The notes beneath the pieces are model-generated. The model was not told the DNA's origin, ran no database searches, and worked only from the letters and a program-made list of their open reading frames with translations. Shown piece after piece: positions 35,368 through 44,877 of a stretch of 64,000 nt of DNA; the stretch's first letter is position 1; every line of letters begins with the position of its first letter. The DNA comes from Sphingomonas sp. CCH21-G11. Lineage in GTDB: Bacteria > Pseudomonadota > Alphaproteobacteria > Sphingomonadales > Sphingomonadaceae. The stretch is taken from NCBI RefSeq assembly GCF_001555965.1, contig NZ_LSHX01000052.1:1-64000 (forward strand), read 5' to 3'. The translations under genes and the position numbers were made by a program.

Positions 35368-36582
35368 ATGATGCCCCTTTCCGCGATCGCCCTTCTCCTG
35401 ACGCTGCCGGCCGCGCAGGTCACCCCCGCTCCGGCCGAGGCCAGACATCCCGTGGCCACTGTACGGGTCACGTTCGACCGGAACGGCGAGAATGAGGTGA
35501 CGACCAGCGGCTTCGCGGATCTCGCGACCCGGCGACCGGTGACGGCGGACGACCCGGTCCGCGTCGCGTCGATCTCGAAACTCGTCGTCGCGATCGCGGT
35601 GATGCGCCTGGTCGAGGCGGGGACGCTCGACCTCGACGCCGATGTCGACGACGTGCTGGGCTGGCGGGTGCGCAACCCCGCCTTTCCCGACCGGCCGGTG
35701 ACGCTGCGCCTGCTGTTGTCGCATCGCGCCGGCATCACCGACGGGATCGATTATGTCCTGCCGCTCGACGCCGATTTGGCCTCCGTGCTCGCCGATCCCG
35801 GCGCCTGGGATGCCGCGCACCCGCCGGGCAGCTATTTCCGCTACGCCAATCTGAACTTCCCGGTCATCGCCGCCGTGATGGAGCGCGCTACCGGAGAGCG
35901 GTTCGACCGCCTGATGGACCGGCTCGTGCTCCGCCCGCTGGGCATCGACGGGTGCTACAACTGGGCCAGCTGCAGCGACGCGACGACGGCGCGCGCGGTC
36001 GTGCTGTACCGTGACCGCAAGCCGGTGCGCGACGATCATCAGGGCGGGCGGCCCGAATGCCCCGTTACACCGGCGCGCGACGGCAGCTGTGACCTGTCGC
36101 ACTGGCAGCCCGGGCGCAATGGCGCGATCTTCTCGCCCCAGGGGGGCCTGCGCATCTCGGCGCGCGGGCTGGCGCGGATCGGTCGACTCCTCCTCCGCCA
36201 CGGCGAGGTCGACGGCGTCAGGTTGCTCAGCGCGAAATCGGTGCGCGAGATGATCCGCCCGCAATGGATGCACGGGGCCGGCGAAGGGCTGACCGGCAGC
36301 GATACCGAGCCCGACGCGCCCGACAGCGGTTTCATGTGCAGCTATGGCCTGGCGGCCGCCACGCTCGCCACCCCTGCGCCCGGCTGTCGCGACGATCCGT
36401 TCGGCGACGGGGTGCGCCGGTTCGGGCATGCCGGCGATGCCTATGGGCTGTTGTCGGGGTTGTGGATCGATCCCGAAAATGATGACGGGGTCGTCTATTT
36501 CGTGACCGACGCGCCGCTCGCCCCGGGCAAGCGTTCCGCCTATGCCGAGATCGAGGAGCAGCTCGCCCGTCCCGGCGACTGA
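35368..36582 (+). CDS. Secreted class C beta-lactamase-family protein
   Basis: A 404-residue serine hydrolase with a signal peptide (about 1-19). Motifs: SxxK in [10 protein letters not shown] (~68), YxN in [10 protein letters not shown] (~159) and HAG in GHAGDAYG (~353) instead of KTG. Four to six cysteines in the 190-245 and 330-345 parts could form disulfides. This architecture fits esterases or D,D-peptidases of the AmpC/EstB group more than true AmpC. It is separate from ampG and has no AmpR neighbour. Confidence 0.82.
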   Translation: MMPLSAIALLLTLPAAQVTPAPAEARHPVATVRVTFDRNGENEVTTSGFADLATRRPVTADDPVRVASISKLVVAIAVMRLVEAGTLDLDADVDDVLGWRVRNPAFPDRPVTLRLLLSHRAGITDGIDYVLPLDADLASVLADPGAWDAAHPPGSYFRYANLNFPVIAAVMERATGERFDRLMDRLVLRPLGIDGCYNWASCSDATTARAVVLYRDRKPVRDDHQGGRPECPVTPARDGSCDLSHWQPGRNGAIFSPQGGLRISARGLARIGRLLLRHGEVDGVRLLSAKSVREMIRPQWMHGAGEGLTGSDTEPDAPDSGFMCSYGLAAATLATPAPGCRDDPFGDGVRRFGHAGDAYGLLSGLWIDPENDDGVVYFVTDAPLAPGKRSAYAEIEEQLARPGD

Positions 36583-36609
36583 TCCTGCCAACCTCCCCTT
36601 GGAGCGCGT

Positions 36610-37794
36610 TCAGCCCATCTCCGGTGCGGCAGTCATCGTCCGGGAATCGACGAAGCGCAGCGCCCCGAGCGCAGCGATGACCAGCGCCGCCGCCGATGAC
36701 GCAATCACCGCGAGCCAGCCCGCCCGGGCATAGACCAGCCCCAGCAACAGCGTGCCGACCAGCCCCCCGGTAAAATAGGCGGCGAGATAGGCCCCGCTCG
36801 CCTGCGCGCGATTGGCGGCACCGACCCGCGCGACATGGCCGGTGGCGATCGCCTGCGCACCAAAGGTGCCGACCGCGAACAGGGTCAGGCCCGCCATCAA
36901 CGCGACGAACGTCTGGGGGATCATGAAGACCAGCCCGACCAGCGCCACCGCCAGCGCGACGATCATCGCACGGTCGACCCCGATGCGACCCGCCAGCTGC
37001 CCGAAACGCGTCGTCAGGAAAATCGACGGCACGAAGACCAGATAGACGAAGCTGGATTGCGCCATCGACAGCGCGAGATGCGGCTTGACCAGTTCAAAGC
37101 CGACAAAGGTGAACACGCCGATAAATGCGAACAGCAGCATGAACCCGACCAGCAGCGCGCAGAACAGTCGCGCGTCGCGCAGCAGCGACACCGACATCCC
37201 CGGCATTGCGGGGCCGACCGCCTCCGGCGCGCCGACCCGCTTCAGCATCTGCGCGACCCAGACCGCGCCGGCCAGGTTTACCGCGGCGAACAGGAGAAAA
37301 CTGTTGTGCGATCCGAAAACGCTGACCCCGACCGACGCGGTGACGCGGCCCAGCAGGTTGCTGGCGATATTGCCGGTGACATAGGCCGCCATCGCGCCCG
37401 CCGTGCGCATGCCGCCCCAGCGTTCGCCCAGAAACGCGACCGCCAGGGCAAAGGCGATCGACATCAACACACCCTGTGCGATCCGCAACAGGCCGAATGC
37501 GACCAGATTGGGCGCGATCGCCAGCAACGCGGTCGGGATCGTGAGCAGCGCCAGGGCGATGACGACGCCGCGACGGCGATCGATCCGGTCGCCCAGCAGG
37601 CCGATCGCCAGCCCGCCGGCCGCCATGCCCAGCGTGCTGGCGTTGACGGCAATGCCCGCGGTCGCCGGCGCGACGGAAAATCGCGCCGCGATCGCGGGCA
37701 GGATCGCCTGCGTCGCAAACAGGTCGATCAGCGTGACGATCGCCATCCCGGCGATGAACCAGGACGGCACCTGGTCGCGCGACATCATCGGCAT
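36610..37794 (-). CDS. MFS transporter (YnfM/arabinose-efflux-like)
   Basis: A 394-residue major facilitator with 12 predicted helices. It has the loop 2-3 motif GLLGDRIDRRRGV and a TDLF-like start (IDLFATQAILPAIAARF). Similarity is to drug/sugar efflux transporters of the YnfM type. ATG 37794 follows GAGGGAAA, so the open frame upstream is not coding. It is preceded on the same strand by the periplasmic cupin gene, 50 bases away. Substrate unknown. Confidence 0.85.
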   Translation of the reverse strand: MPMMSRDQVPSWFIAGMAIVTLIDLFATQAILPAIAARFSVAPATAGIAVNASTLGMAAGGLAIGLLGDRIDRRRGVVIALALLTIPTALLAIAPNLVAFGLLRIAQGVLMSIAFALAVAFLGERWGGMRTAGAMAAYVTGNIASNLLGRVTASVGVSVFGSHNSFLLFAAVNLAGAVWVAQMLKRVGAPEAVGPAMPGMSVSLLRDARLFCALLVGFMLLFAFIGVFTFVGFELVKPHLALSMAQSSFVYLVFVPSIFLTTRFGQLAGRIGVDRAMIVALAVALVGLVFMIPQTFVALMAGLTLFAVGTFGAQAIATGHVARVGAANRAQASGAYLAAYFTGGLVGTLLLGLVYARAGWLAVIASSAAALVIAALGALRFVDSRTMTAAPEMG

Positions 37795-37844
37795 GACGTT
37801 TCCCTCTGGATGGCGCGGCGGCCGGTTGCGGCCGCCGCCCGCGG

Positions 37845-38321
37845 TCACATCGCCTTCGGATCGCCGTCGACCGGGAAGAAGTCGCTGGCAAGCAGCACGA
37901 CCGGCACCTTGCCGGTGTTGCGCCACCAATGCGACGTCTTGTTGAGTTCGGCGACGCTCTCGCCGGCCTTGTGAACGATCGGCACCGCGCAGGTGCTGGC
38001 ATATTCGGTGATCGTGCCCGACACGACATGGATGATCGCCGGCCGGTTGCCGTGGCTGTGATAGGGGACGACGCCGCCCGGCGCGACCGTCAGCCGGCGC
38101 AGCCGCAGCATCCGGCCGTCGACGGCGACCGGCTCCTTTGCCAGATCGATCGACGACAGCACCGTGTCGGTGACGCCGCTCGCCGGTGCGTCCGACGGCT
38201 TCATCACGTCGATGCCCGCCTTGCCCGCCGGGCAGGTGCCGGCGACCGCCGGGGCCGCACCGAACCCGACCAGAAGTCCGGCGGTCAGCGCGCCGCGCAG
38301 GCTCAAAAGCGTGAGTTTCAT
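37845..38321 (-). CDS. Periplasmic cupin-domain protein
   Basis: A 158-residue protein with a signal peptide ending near AVAGTCPAG. The cupin strand contains VVPYHSHGNRPAIIHVVSG (metal-binding His residues), followed by SHWWRNTG. ATG 38321 has an excellent GGAGGG site. It is probably cotranscribed with the downstream MFS gene. Function not recognisable beyond a metal-binding periplasmic cupin. Confidence 0.8.
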   Translation of the reverse strand: MKLTLLSLRGALTAGLLVGFGAAPAVAGTCPAGKAGIDVMKPSDAPASGVTDTVLSSIDLAKEPVAVDGRMLRLRRLTVAPGGVVPYHSHGNRPAIIHVVSGTITEYASTCAVPIVHKAGESVAELNKTSHWWRNTGKVPVVLLASDFFPVDGDPKAM

Positions 38322-38383
38322 TGGAACCCTCCATTCCAGGCGGGGCGACATACCCCGCATCGCCGGCCAGAGTGCCGTCTACT

Positions 38384-38398
38384 TTGTGCGATGCACAA
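38384..38398. promoter_or_regulatory. Dyad in the cupin/patatin divergent promoter region
   Basis: TTGTGC-GAT-GCACAA is a perfect 6-bp inverted repeat with a 3-bp spacer in the 165-base gap between the two divergent genes. It shares the GTGC-N3-GCAC core with the dyad in front of the LysR gene. Confidence 0.45.
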
Positions 38399-38492
38399 TG
38401 CCATGATCGCATCGTTTCGATAGCTTTCGGATATTGGTGCTGCGAGTGCGAGCAGGAGTACGTTAATGGCTTGAAACGCGTGAGGGATGACC

Positions 38493-39674
38493 ATGAAAAC
38501 GCCCCATGATTCTGCCGCGACCGCGGTGCCGCCCCACGGCCCGGTCCGCATCCCCGATGCCTGTGGCCAGGTGGTGCTGGTGCTCCAGGGCGGCGGCGCG
38601 CTCGGCGCGTACCAGGCGGGCGTGTATCAGGCGATGCACGAAGCCGGCATCGCGCCGGACTGGGTCATCGGCACATCGATCGGCGCGATCAACGCAGCCC
38701 TGATCGCCGGCAGCCCGCCCAGCGACCGGCTCGACCGGATCACCGAATTCTGGAAGCGGGTGCGCTATGGCCCGTGGACGGAAATGCTGAACGGCTGGCC
38801 GATGCTCGGCGCGCTTGGCGGTTATGCCGCCACCGTGACCGGGGGCCTGCCGGGCTTCTTCACGCCCAACCCGCTCGCATTCTTCGGCGCGCATACGCCG
38901 CTCGGGCCGGAGGATGCCGGCTATTATTCCACCGCGCCGCTCGCCGCGACGCTCAGCGAGCTGATCGACTTCGACCTGCTCAACCGCGGTGCCCCGCGCA
39001 TCACGGTCGGCGCGGCGGCGGTGGCGACGGGGGTGATGCGCTATTTCGACAGCCGCGACACCCCGCTTGAGCTCAAGCACATCCTGGCATCGGGCGCGCT
39101 GCCACCGGCGTTTCCGGCGATCCGCATCGACGGCGAGCTGTTCTGGGACGGCGGCATCGTATCCAATACCCCGGTCGAAGCGGTGTTCGACGATCATCCG
39201 CGGCGTAGCAGCCTGGTCTTCGCGGTCCACATCTGGAATCCCCAGGGAACCGAGCCCGACACGATCTGGAAGGTCATCACCCGGCAGAAGGACATCCAAT
39301 ATGCCAGCCGGTCGGACGCGCACATTTTTCGCCAGCGCCAGATCCACAAGCTGCGCCATGTGATTTCCGACCTGGTCGACCGGCTCCCGCCCGATCAGCG
39401 CCAGACTCCCGAAGTGGCCGCACTCGCCGCCTATGGCTGCGTGACGCGGATGCACGTCGTCCGCCTGCTCGCGCCGCCGCTTTATGGCGAAGACCATTCC
39501 AAGGATATCGATTTCAGCGAAGCGTCGATCCGCGCGCGTTGGGAACGTGGCTATGCCGACACGATGCGCGTGCTGAACAAGCAGCCTTGGCACGAGGATG
39601 TCGATCCGCTCGAAGGGTTCATCCTGCACGAAGCGAGCGCGGGCGAGATGATGCCCGATGGCCACGCCCGTTGA
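38493..39674 (+). CDS. Patatin-like phospholipase
   Basis: A 393-residue patatin-family acyl hydrolase. Oxyanion loop QGGGALGAYQ (~31), nucleophile GTSIGAINA (Ser ~60) and the dyad Asp in WDGGIVSNTP (~214). The C-terminal ~130 residues form a DUF3734-type extension (FRQRQIHKLRHVI, RWERGYAD). The GAGGG site is better spaced for ATG 38493 than for ATG 38487. It likely acts on membrane lipids in the cytoplasm. The stop overlaps the start of the DUF302 gene. Confidence 0.9.
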   Translation: MKTPHDSAATAVPPHGPVRIPDACGQVVLVLQGGGALGAYQAGVYQAMHEAGIAPDWVIGTSIGAINAALIAGSPPSDRLDRITEFWKRVRYGPWTEMLNGWPMLGALGGYAATVTGGLPGFFTPNPLAFFGAHTPLGPEDAGYYSTAPLAATLSELIDFDLLNRGAPRITVGAAAVATGVMRYFDSRDTPLELKHILASGALPPAFPAIRIDGELFWDGGIVSNTPVEAVFDDHPRRSSLVFAVHIWNPQGTEPDTIWKVITRQKDIQYASRSDAHIFRQRQIHKLRHVISDLVDRLPPDQRQTPEVAALAAYGCVTRMHVVRLLAPPLYGEDHSKDIDFSEASIRARWERGYADTMRVLNKQPWHEDVDPLEGFILHEASAGEMMPDGHAR

Positions 39675-40158
39675 TCGTCGCGGGGCCGCGCGCGCCGGCG
39701 TCGGTGCGCTCGGCGCCCTGTTCGCGCTGACGGGGGCGGCGAACGACCGAACCGGGCGGCCCGAGGGCATCCGCGTGCTGGCAAGCACGCATGGCCATGA
39801 CGCGACGGTCGGCGCAATCGAGCGCGAGGTGGCACGGCGCGGCATCCGCCTGTTCGCGACGATCGACCAGTCCGCGCTGGGGCCGGAGGCCGGAGTGCCG
39901 ATCGCGCCGTCGACCCTGATCCTGTTCGGCAATCCCGCACATGGCCTGACATTCCTGGCAGCCGCGCCGCTCGCGGGGCTAGATTGGCCGGTGCGGATGC
40001 TGGTCACGGACATCGACGGTCGGGTAACGATTGCCTGGCCCGATTTCGCGGCGATCGCGTCACGCTATGGCGCCATGGGCATCGCCGGCGAAGTTGCCAT
40101 CGCCGATCGCACCGCTACGGCGATTGCGCACATTGCCGCCGGCGCGCCGCTACCCTGA
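39658..40158 (+). CDS. DUF302 family protein
   Basis: A 166-residue protein with a DUF302 domain (~45-150): SxHxxDATVGAIEREVARRGI, then DQSALGPEAGV, TLILFGNPAHG and PVRMLVTD. The N-terminus (AARAGVGALGALFALTGAA) could be a signal peptide. It overlaps the patatin gene by 17 bases and is probably coupled to it. Role unknown. Confidence 0.85.
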   Translation: MATPVDRRGAARAGVGALGALFALTGAANDRTGRPEGIRVLASTHGHDATVGAIEREVARRGIRLFATIDQSALGPEAGVPIAPSTLILFGNPAHGLTFLAAAPLAGLDWPVRMLVTDIDGRVTIAWPDFAAIASRYGAMGIAGEVAIADRTATAIAHIAAGAPLP

Positions 40159-40534
40159 CGTGCCGGAGGGCACGCGACGCCCGCGGCCCCGTCATCCGCG
40201 AACCGCGTCACCGCCGAAACCTAAGGTCACAGGCCGGAAGGCAGATCACCACCTCGGCGACGTCGGGACGGCGCCCGCCGCAGACACAGAAAAGCCCGCC
40301 AAACCATGGGTTTGACGGGCTTTTAACTGGTTGCGGGGACCGGCATCGATCACAACTTGCAATCGACGCCGGTAAAGATGGTTGCGGGAGGCTGCAACCA
40401 CCATTACTTGCGACCTACTAACAGCCATTTTCCTATCAACGCCAAATCCAACGCGGGGAGAATGGTTGCTAAAAATAGCAGCTTTCATTCCGTCCTATTC
40501 CGAACAGCAGCGTGAGTATCGGTTACACTACAAC
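40159..40534. other. Backbone/defence-island junction
   Basis: This 376-base gap separates the DUF302 gene from the last gene of the defence island. It contains a small hairpin just after the DUF302 stop, the terminator at 40290-40324, and two near-identical segments TGGTTGCGGG (40329 and 40379) followed by TGCAACCA. GC falls sharply beyond about 40400. No gene is seen. Confidence 0.5.
40290..40324. terminator. Bidirectional intrinsic terminator
   Basis: AAAAGCCCGCCAAACC-ATG-GGTTTGACGGGCTTTT forms a 16-bp stem with one mismatch and A/T tracts on both flanks. It can stop the patatin-DUF302 transcript and any long transcript arriving from the island. Confidence 0.88.
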
Positions 40535-43075
40535 TCAACCGCCACGTTTTCCCGGCGAAAAATCCGGCACTGCGCGCCGAACGCGGTCAGCGCAGGTTCG
40601 TTTGTCATCTATCACCTCTGACCGACCTAGAACGGGACGCAGGACATCGCCATGCAACTGCGCCCTCAGTTCCAGCCAACGCGCCTTGAGAACCTGCCAG
40701 TTGTGATCGTCGTATGTGCCACTGACGACAACAGGGTGAACCCGAATGCGGGGCGGGAGACCATCACCATGATCCCTCCATTTCCGCCATTCGCGAAGCC
40801 AAAGACTGTTCTTGCGATCCACACGCCCAATCTGCTGCTCGACAATGCCGGGATTCCACTCCGCGTGCAGTAGAATCACTGTGCGACAGGCCTCATGCAG
40901 ATTCAGGCCCTCACGCCCGACGCGGGATTGCGCGAGGAGCACCATCGGCCAACTGGACGACCGGTTGAATGCAGATTGCAGCATACGCCGCGTTTGCGGT
41001 GCGGTTGCGCCTGACATCATCCTGGCGAAGTTGCCCTCGCGCCCGGAATAATCGTTCAGCCAGGCATCCAGCCGGGCTTTCTGCGTATCGTTGTTCTCTG
41101 CTTCATCATCCCCGGCAAGCTCCATGAGCAGTTTTTCGAACAGCCCGAGCATTTCCCGCCCCGTCCAGGAAGCGCCCGCAACTTCCCGCCTGCCACCAAG
41201 TGCCTCGAGCAAAGCCCCGAATTGAAGGTCTTGTTTGCCGTCCTCATGGCGCAGAATCTCTGACAGAAATGCAGCAGCTCCTCCCTCCAGCGCAAGGTCT
41301 TCCAACTCCCGATGAAGCCGTGCGAGTTCAGCCCGGCGCTCGCTCGCCCACTCCTGATAGCGGGTTTTCAACATCACATCGATTTCGTCGACCCCACCCG
41401 CCACCGCAAGATCAGGATCCCTCATCGCCGCAATGACGGCTGCTATATTGCTTTCCCCGATCCCACTGGCAGGCCAGTGCTGTCCGTCTCGCAAACGACG
41501 CAGCATCTCACGCGCGTCCAGCAGTCTGGTCAGCACATTCATCGGCGTCAGGAACCTGCCGAAGACGAGCACTTTCTCGCCGGCCCGTGTATAGGCCTCG
41601 ATTTGTCTCACAGCCGCCAGGATCGCAGGGTGGCTATAGATGTCGTTGCTCTCAGCGGTGAAAGCTTCCGTCCAAAACCCCGCCGGACCAACGAGGTTTG
41701 CATCTGTCATGCCTGAAGGGCTGTCTTCCTCATCCTCTCCAAAGCCGAACCCATACCCCTGGGCAACGGCGAGCCTGACCCGTTTCACACGCGGATCATC
41801 CTGAGGGAGTAACGACAGCGCCTCAGCCGCACAAAAGCGGCGCAACCAGTCACGGGTAAAACCCTCTGCCTCCGGTGAAACCGAGATATCGGTGACCTCA
41901 CGATAATCACCATGACTGTCTTTGAAGACGCAGAATTCGGGGTCACTGCGTTTGTCCCGGCGCAGGACGTATGGTCGCAATGCTGCGCAGAACTGCCGGG
42001 CGGAGGTCTCGAATTCCCCGGTCAGCGTCTCGTCCAGTTCTTCGGTTTGAATCCGACGAACAACATCCACATAGCCGGTGATCCATTCCGTCAGCTCTGC
42101 GAGCGCAGTAATATCCTGATCGTCATCGCGACCATTGAGCCGCTCCAGCGTGTCGATCCACTGGCTGGAGTCCAGCTCGACCGGGGTTGCGGTCATGCCC
42201 AGACGAAAAGGATCATCCGCTTCCCAGCTTACCGGGCCGAGAATGCGCGAAAGGCTTGAATCTGCGCCGCGCGCCTTGTGGGCTTCGTCAACGACTATGA
42301 GATCAAACTGACCCAGGCCATAGCCGATCAGCGGCAGGATCCTGTTCTTGTAATCGTCCGCCGAAAGCCATTTCTGATCGCCGTTAATGGCATCGCGCGA
42401 CAGTTCGTGGTCCAGAATCGTTTGGGCAATGTGCCGCGCCGCACGGCGACTGGCATATACATAGCCCACCTCACCCGAATGGAAATTTTCGCGCATGAAG
42501 TTGCGCCGTCGGCCGTCAATCAGGCGGGCGACGTTGGGTAAGAGTTCCCGGCGCCAGCCTCCAGCGGGGCCTTCTCCACGATTGGGAAACTGCATGTTCG
42601 CGAAGGAATGAGAGATCATTATGATCTCTTCGGCGGCCCAGCCGTTCTCCGGCAACTCACGCTGCTTGCGGCGATCCGAAAGCCACTCCTTATGGCTGTG
42701 TATCCGTCTTGCGCTCCCCTCCGCATCGGTATCGTGCAAGAAACCGGAGATGAAACCATCATAGCTGCGCAGCGGCAGCAATGTCTTGTCGTCGGCGTTG
42801 AACCGTTTCAGTTCCTGCTGCCATTGTGCCCCAAGGCCCGCGGGCAGAACAATGGCGCTGCGCCCGCCCGCCTCCCGCACCGCTGCGATCAGCGCCGCCG
42901 CAATGCGGGTCTTGCCCATACCCACCTCATCAGCCAGCAGGGCCGAGCGTTGGCCCGCCCGGATACGGCACGCCAGTTCTGTGACACTCGCCTTCTGGCC
43001 ATGATCTAGCAGGGTATCGTCAGACGTCCCTGCGATACGATCCAGAATGCTCGCGACCTCGTTCCAGTCCACCAT
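40535..43075 (-). CDS. SNF2-type DEAH helicase of the defence module
   Basis: An 846-residue superfamily 2 ATPase. Walker A ADEVGMGKTRIA (~47), DEAH box VVDEAHKARG (~263), motif III LGMTATP, and C-terminal motifs with SRVGREGLNLHEA and QQIGRVDR (~753). This is the RapA/DrmD-like SNF2 style seen in phage-defence systems such as DISARM. I chose ATG 43075, which overlaps the PLD gene stop (TGATG); the upstream open frame is the antisense shadow of that gene. Last gene of the island operon. Likely a dsDNA translocase working with the PLD-like protein. Confidence 0.85.
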   Translation of the reverse strand: MVDWNEVASILDRIAGTSDDTLLDHGQKASVTELACRIRAGQRSALLADEVGMGKTRIAAALIAAVREAGGRSAIVLPAGLGAQWQQELKRFNADDKTLLPLRSYDGFISGFLHDTDAEGSARRIHSHKEWLSDRRKQRELPENGWAAEEIIMISHSFANMQFPNRGEGPAGGWRRELLPNVARLIDGRRRNFMRENFHSGEVGYVYASRRAARHIAQTILDHELSRDAINGDQKWLSADDYKNRILPLIGYGLGQFDLIVVDEAHKARGADSSLSRILGPVSWEADDPFRLGMTATPVELDSSQWIDTLERLNGRDDDQDITALAELTEWITGYVDVVRRIQTEELDETLTGEFETSARQFCAALRPYVLRRDKRSDPEFCVFKDSHGDYREVTDISVSPEAEGFTRDWLRRFCAAEALSLLPQDDPRVKRVRLAVAQGYGFGFGEDEEDSPSGMTDANLVGPAGFWTEAFTAESNDIYSHPAILAAVRQIEAYTRAGEKVLVFGRFLTPMNVLTRLLDAREMLRRLRDGQHWPASGIGESNIAAVIAAMRDPDLAVAGGVDEIDVMLKTRYQEWASERRAELARLHRELEDLALEGGAAAFLSEILRHEDGKQDLQFGALLEALGGRREVAGASWTGREMLGLFEKLLMELAGDDEAENNDTQKARLDAWLNDYSGREGNFARMMSGATAPQTRRMLQSAFNRSSSWPMVLLAQSRVGREGLNLHEACRTVILLHAEWNPGIVEQQIGRVDRKNSLWLREWRKWRDHGDGLPPRIRVHPVVVSGTYDDHNWQVLKARWLELRAQLHGDVLRPVLGRSEVIDDKRTCADRVRRAVPDFSPGKRGG

Positions 43076-44877
43076 CACGCGGCCTCCCGTTCCCAGAGCG
43101 ATGGGTAAGCGCTGAGCTCCCACGCGACGGACACTGCCAAAAGCGCATCTCTCAATAGGTCTGGCGAAACCCCTTCCGGGCGCATACGCGGATCTGCCAG
43201 AGCAGGCAGAGGATTTGCCCTGGCGTTCCGGAAGAACTCGAGCATCGTTTTTTCGCGAGACGCGATAGCGCAAAGGTTCTGTTGCAACTCCCGACACCAC
43301 CTTTGCCAGTCCCGCGGGTCCAACCTTGCCTGTGTCTCACAAAGACGCACCAGAAGTTCCATCATCCTGCGAATGGGATAGGCAGCTGGCGGAGCTTCGG
43401 TGGTATCTGAGGCGTCGGTGAGCGGCTCTTCGCCTTCCTCACCCTCATCTTCGCTGTCAGCATCACCTGGCTCGGGAAATGAGCCAAGGCTGGCAAGGAT
43501 ATCTTCGACCGACATATCGGAGGGGCGAGCGACAACAAGTGCTTCGGAAGAAATGACAGGCAGCCGCCAGCCGTCCTCCGCGAGTGTCACAATCGCCGGA
43601 GCCGGTGCAGGCCATGCACAAGGTGTCTGGGCCTGAGCCGCATCGACACCAATCACCATCACCGATTTGTCTTCGGGGGCCGAGAGCACCCCGTCTTGCC
43701 ATATAAGCCACGCAACTGGCGGCTGGGTTTCTGGCTCATCGGGGCACACAAAGACTTCCCCTTGCTGCAGGGCCTCGGGCGTCACCACATCAGTGAACTG
43801 GATCGGCAAAACAGCGGCGATACCGTTCCGCGTGTCTCTGCGTCGCGGCCATTTCAGTCCTCCCGGCAGATCGACGATCACACCTGCCTCAAGGTTTCCC
43901 CCGACGCTTGCGGCACGCTCAAACCCGTTCATGCTCAGATTGCCGGATCCAAGATAAGCCCGTCCCGAGGCCTCGGTCTCGCCCGACGCCAGCACCACAA
44001 ATTTTGCATGCAGGCACCCATCAGTTCCATGCAAGACAGAGCGCGGAGGGCGCAAGTTCCAGCCTGCGTCAATCAAGGCACCGGCCCGGGCAGCAAGCCC
44101 CTGACAGGAGGACGGGTTAAGAAACAGGTCGAGAGCCGCTGTTTTCGTCAGGGATTTCTCCTGCACCAATGCGCGGCGCAGTCGCTCCGGCAGGCCAGCA
44201 GCACCATCGCCGTCGCTCTCGAAATAGCCAGACCCGAGGATGAGACGGTCGGCCTTCTTTTTGGTACCCAGGCGCTCGACCACCTGAGGAAACAGCGCCT
44301 GATTGCGGCTGTCGATGAAGCGGGGACGCGCGGATGACGTGGGCAAGGCTGTGATCGCGGCCTCCAGCAGGGCGTCTGGCCGGTGCCCGTCAAAACTGCG
44401 TTCGATCAGGGCGCAATCTGCCCGCTCGCGCAGCCATCCAAACATCTCATGCGCAGCGCGGATATCGGCAATGTCCTGTGCGTCAGGCACAGCAGAGTCC
44501 AGATCGATCGACCAGAACAGGTCGATGCTGCGAGTAAGCGGATCCTGTGTCCAGTTCCCCGTGCTGACAGCGAGGCGAATGACATAGCCATCTCCGCCGC
44601 GCTTGCGAAAACCCAGAAGCGCCACCTTGGCATGGAGAAGGTTGTAGCCGCGTCCCACGAGGCGCATCCACATCCAGGCAAGTCCCGGAACGTCCGAGAT
44701 CGCATTCACGGTTGGATGGATGAAGGCGGCCAGCACCGGGCGCGCCATCTCGCCTGTGAATGTTCGGCGGATCTGCCCCAGGACCTGCCGCGTCGCGGTG
44801 AAGCCGCACATAAGGCCAAAGTCGCCATAACAATCTTCGGGCGGCATGAAGAGGGAGTAGAGCGTCGTGTTCTGCAT
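43075..44877 (-). CDS. TDP1/PLD-like phosphodiesterase
   Basis: A 600-residue protein with two HxK-N half-sites of the phospholipase D superfamily: LLHAKVALLG with STGNWTQ (~79-107) and CLHAKFVVLA with GSGNLSMNG (~288-315). The HxK...GSxN spacing and the lack of the following Asp resemble tyrosyl-DNA phosphodiesterase more than classical HKD nucleases. An acidic segment (~475-500) separates this from a ~100-residue helical C-terminus. It overlaps the helicase gene by one base and the gene before it by one. A DNA-end processing or nuclease role is likely. Confidence 0.8.
   Translation of the reverse strand: MQNTTLYSLFMPPEDCYGDFGLMCGFTATRQVLGQIRRTFTGEMARPVLAAFIHPTVNAISDVPGLAWMWMRLVGRGYNLLHAKVALLGFRKRGGDGYVIRLAVSTGNWTQDPLTRSIDLFWSIDLDSAVPDAQDIADIRAAHEMFGWLRERADCALIERSFDGHRPDALLEAAITALPTSSARPRFIDSRNQALFPQVVERLGTKKKADRLILGSGYFESDGDGAAGLPERLRRALVQEKSLTKTAALDLFLNPSSCQGLAARAGALIDAGWNLRPPRSVLHGTDGCLHAKFVVLASGETEASGRAYLGSGNLSMNGFERAASVGGNLEAGVIVDLPGGLKWPRRRDTRNGIAAVLPIQFTDVVTPEALQQGEVFVCPDEPETQPPVAWLIWQDGVLSAPEDKSVMVIGVDAAQAQTPCAWPAPAPAIVTLAEDGWRLPVISSEALVVARPSDMSVEDILASLGSFPEPGDADSEDEGEEGEEPLTDASDTTEAPPAAYPIRRMMELLVRLCETQARLDPRDWQRWCRELQQNLCAIASREKTMLEFFRNARANPLPALADPRMRPEGVSPDLLRDALLAVSVAWELSAYPSLWEREAA

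Noticed and set aside
36610..38412. 600-residue version of the MFS protein
   Set aside because: The first ~205 residues are an out-of-frame shadow of the cupin gene; ATG 37794 has a proper ribosome-binding site and the normal MFS N-terminus.
40325..40400. tRNA-like end at TGGTTGCGGGG
   Set aside because: It resembles the reverse complement of a tRNA 3' end, but no T-arm, anticodon arm or acceptor partner follows.
40535..44877. Calling the SNF2 + PLD pair a DISARM system
   Set aside because: DISARM also needs DrmA and DrmB (DUF1998), which are absent; only the general helicase/PLD theme is shared.
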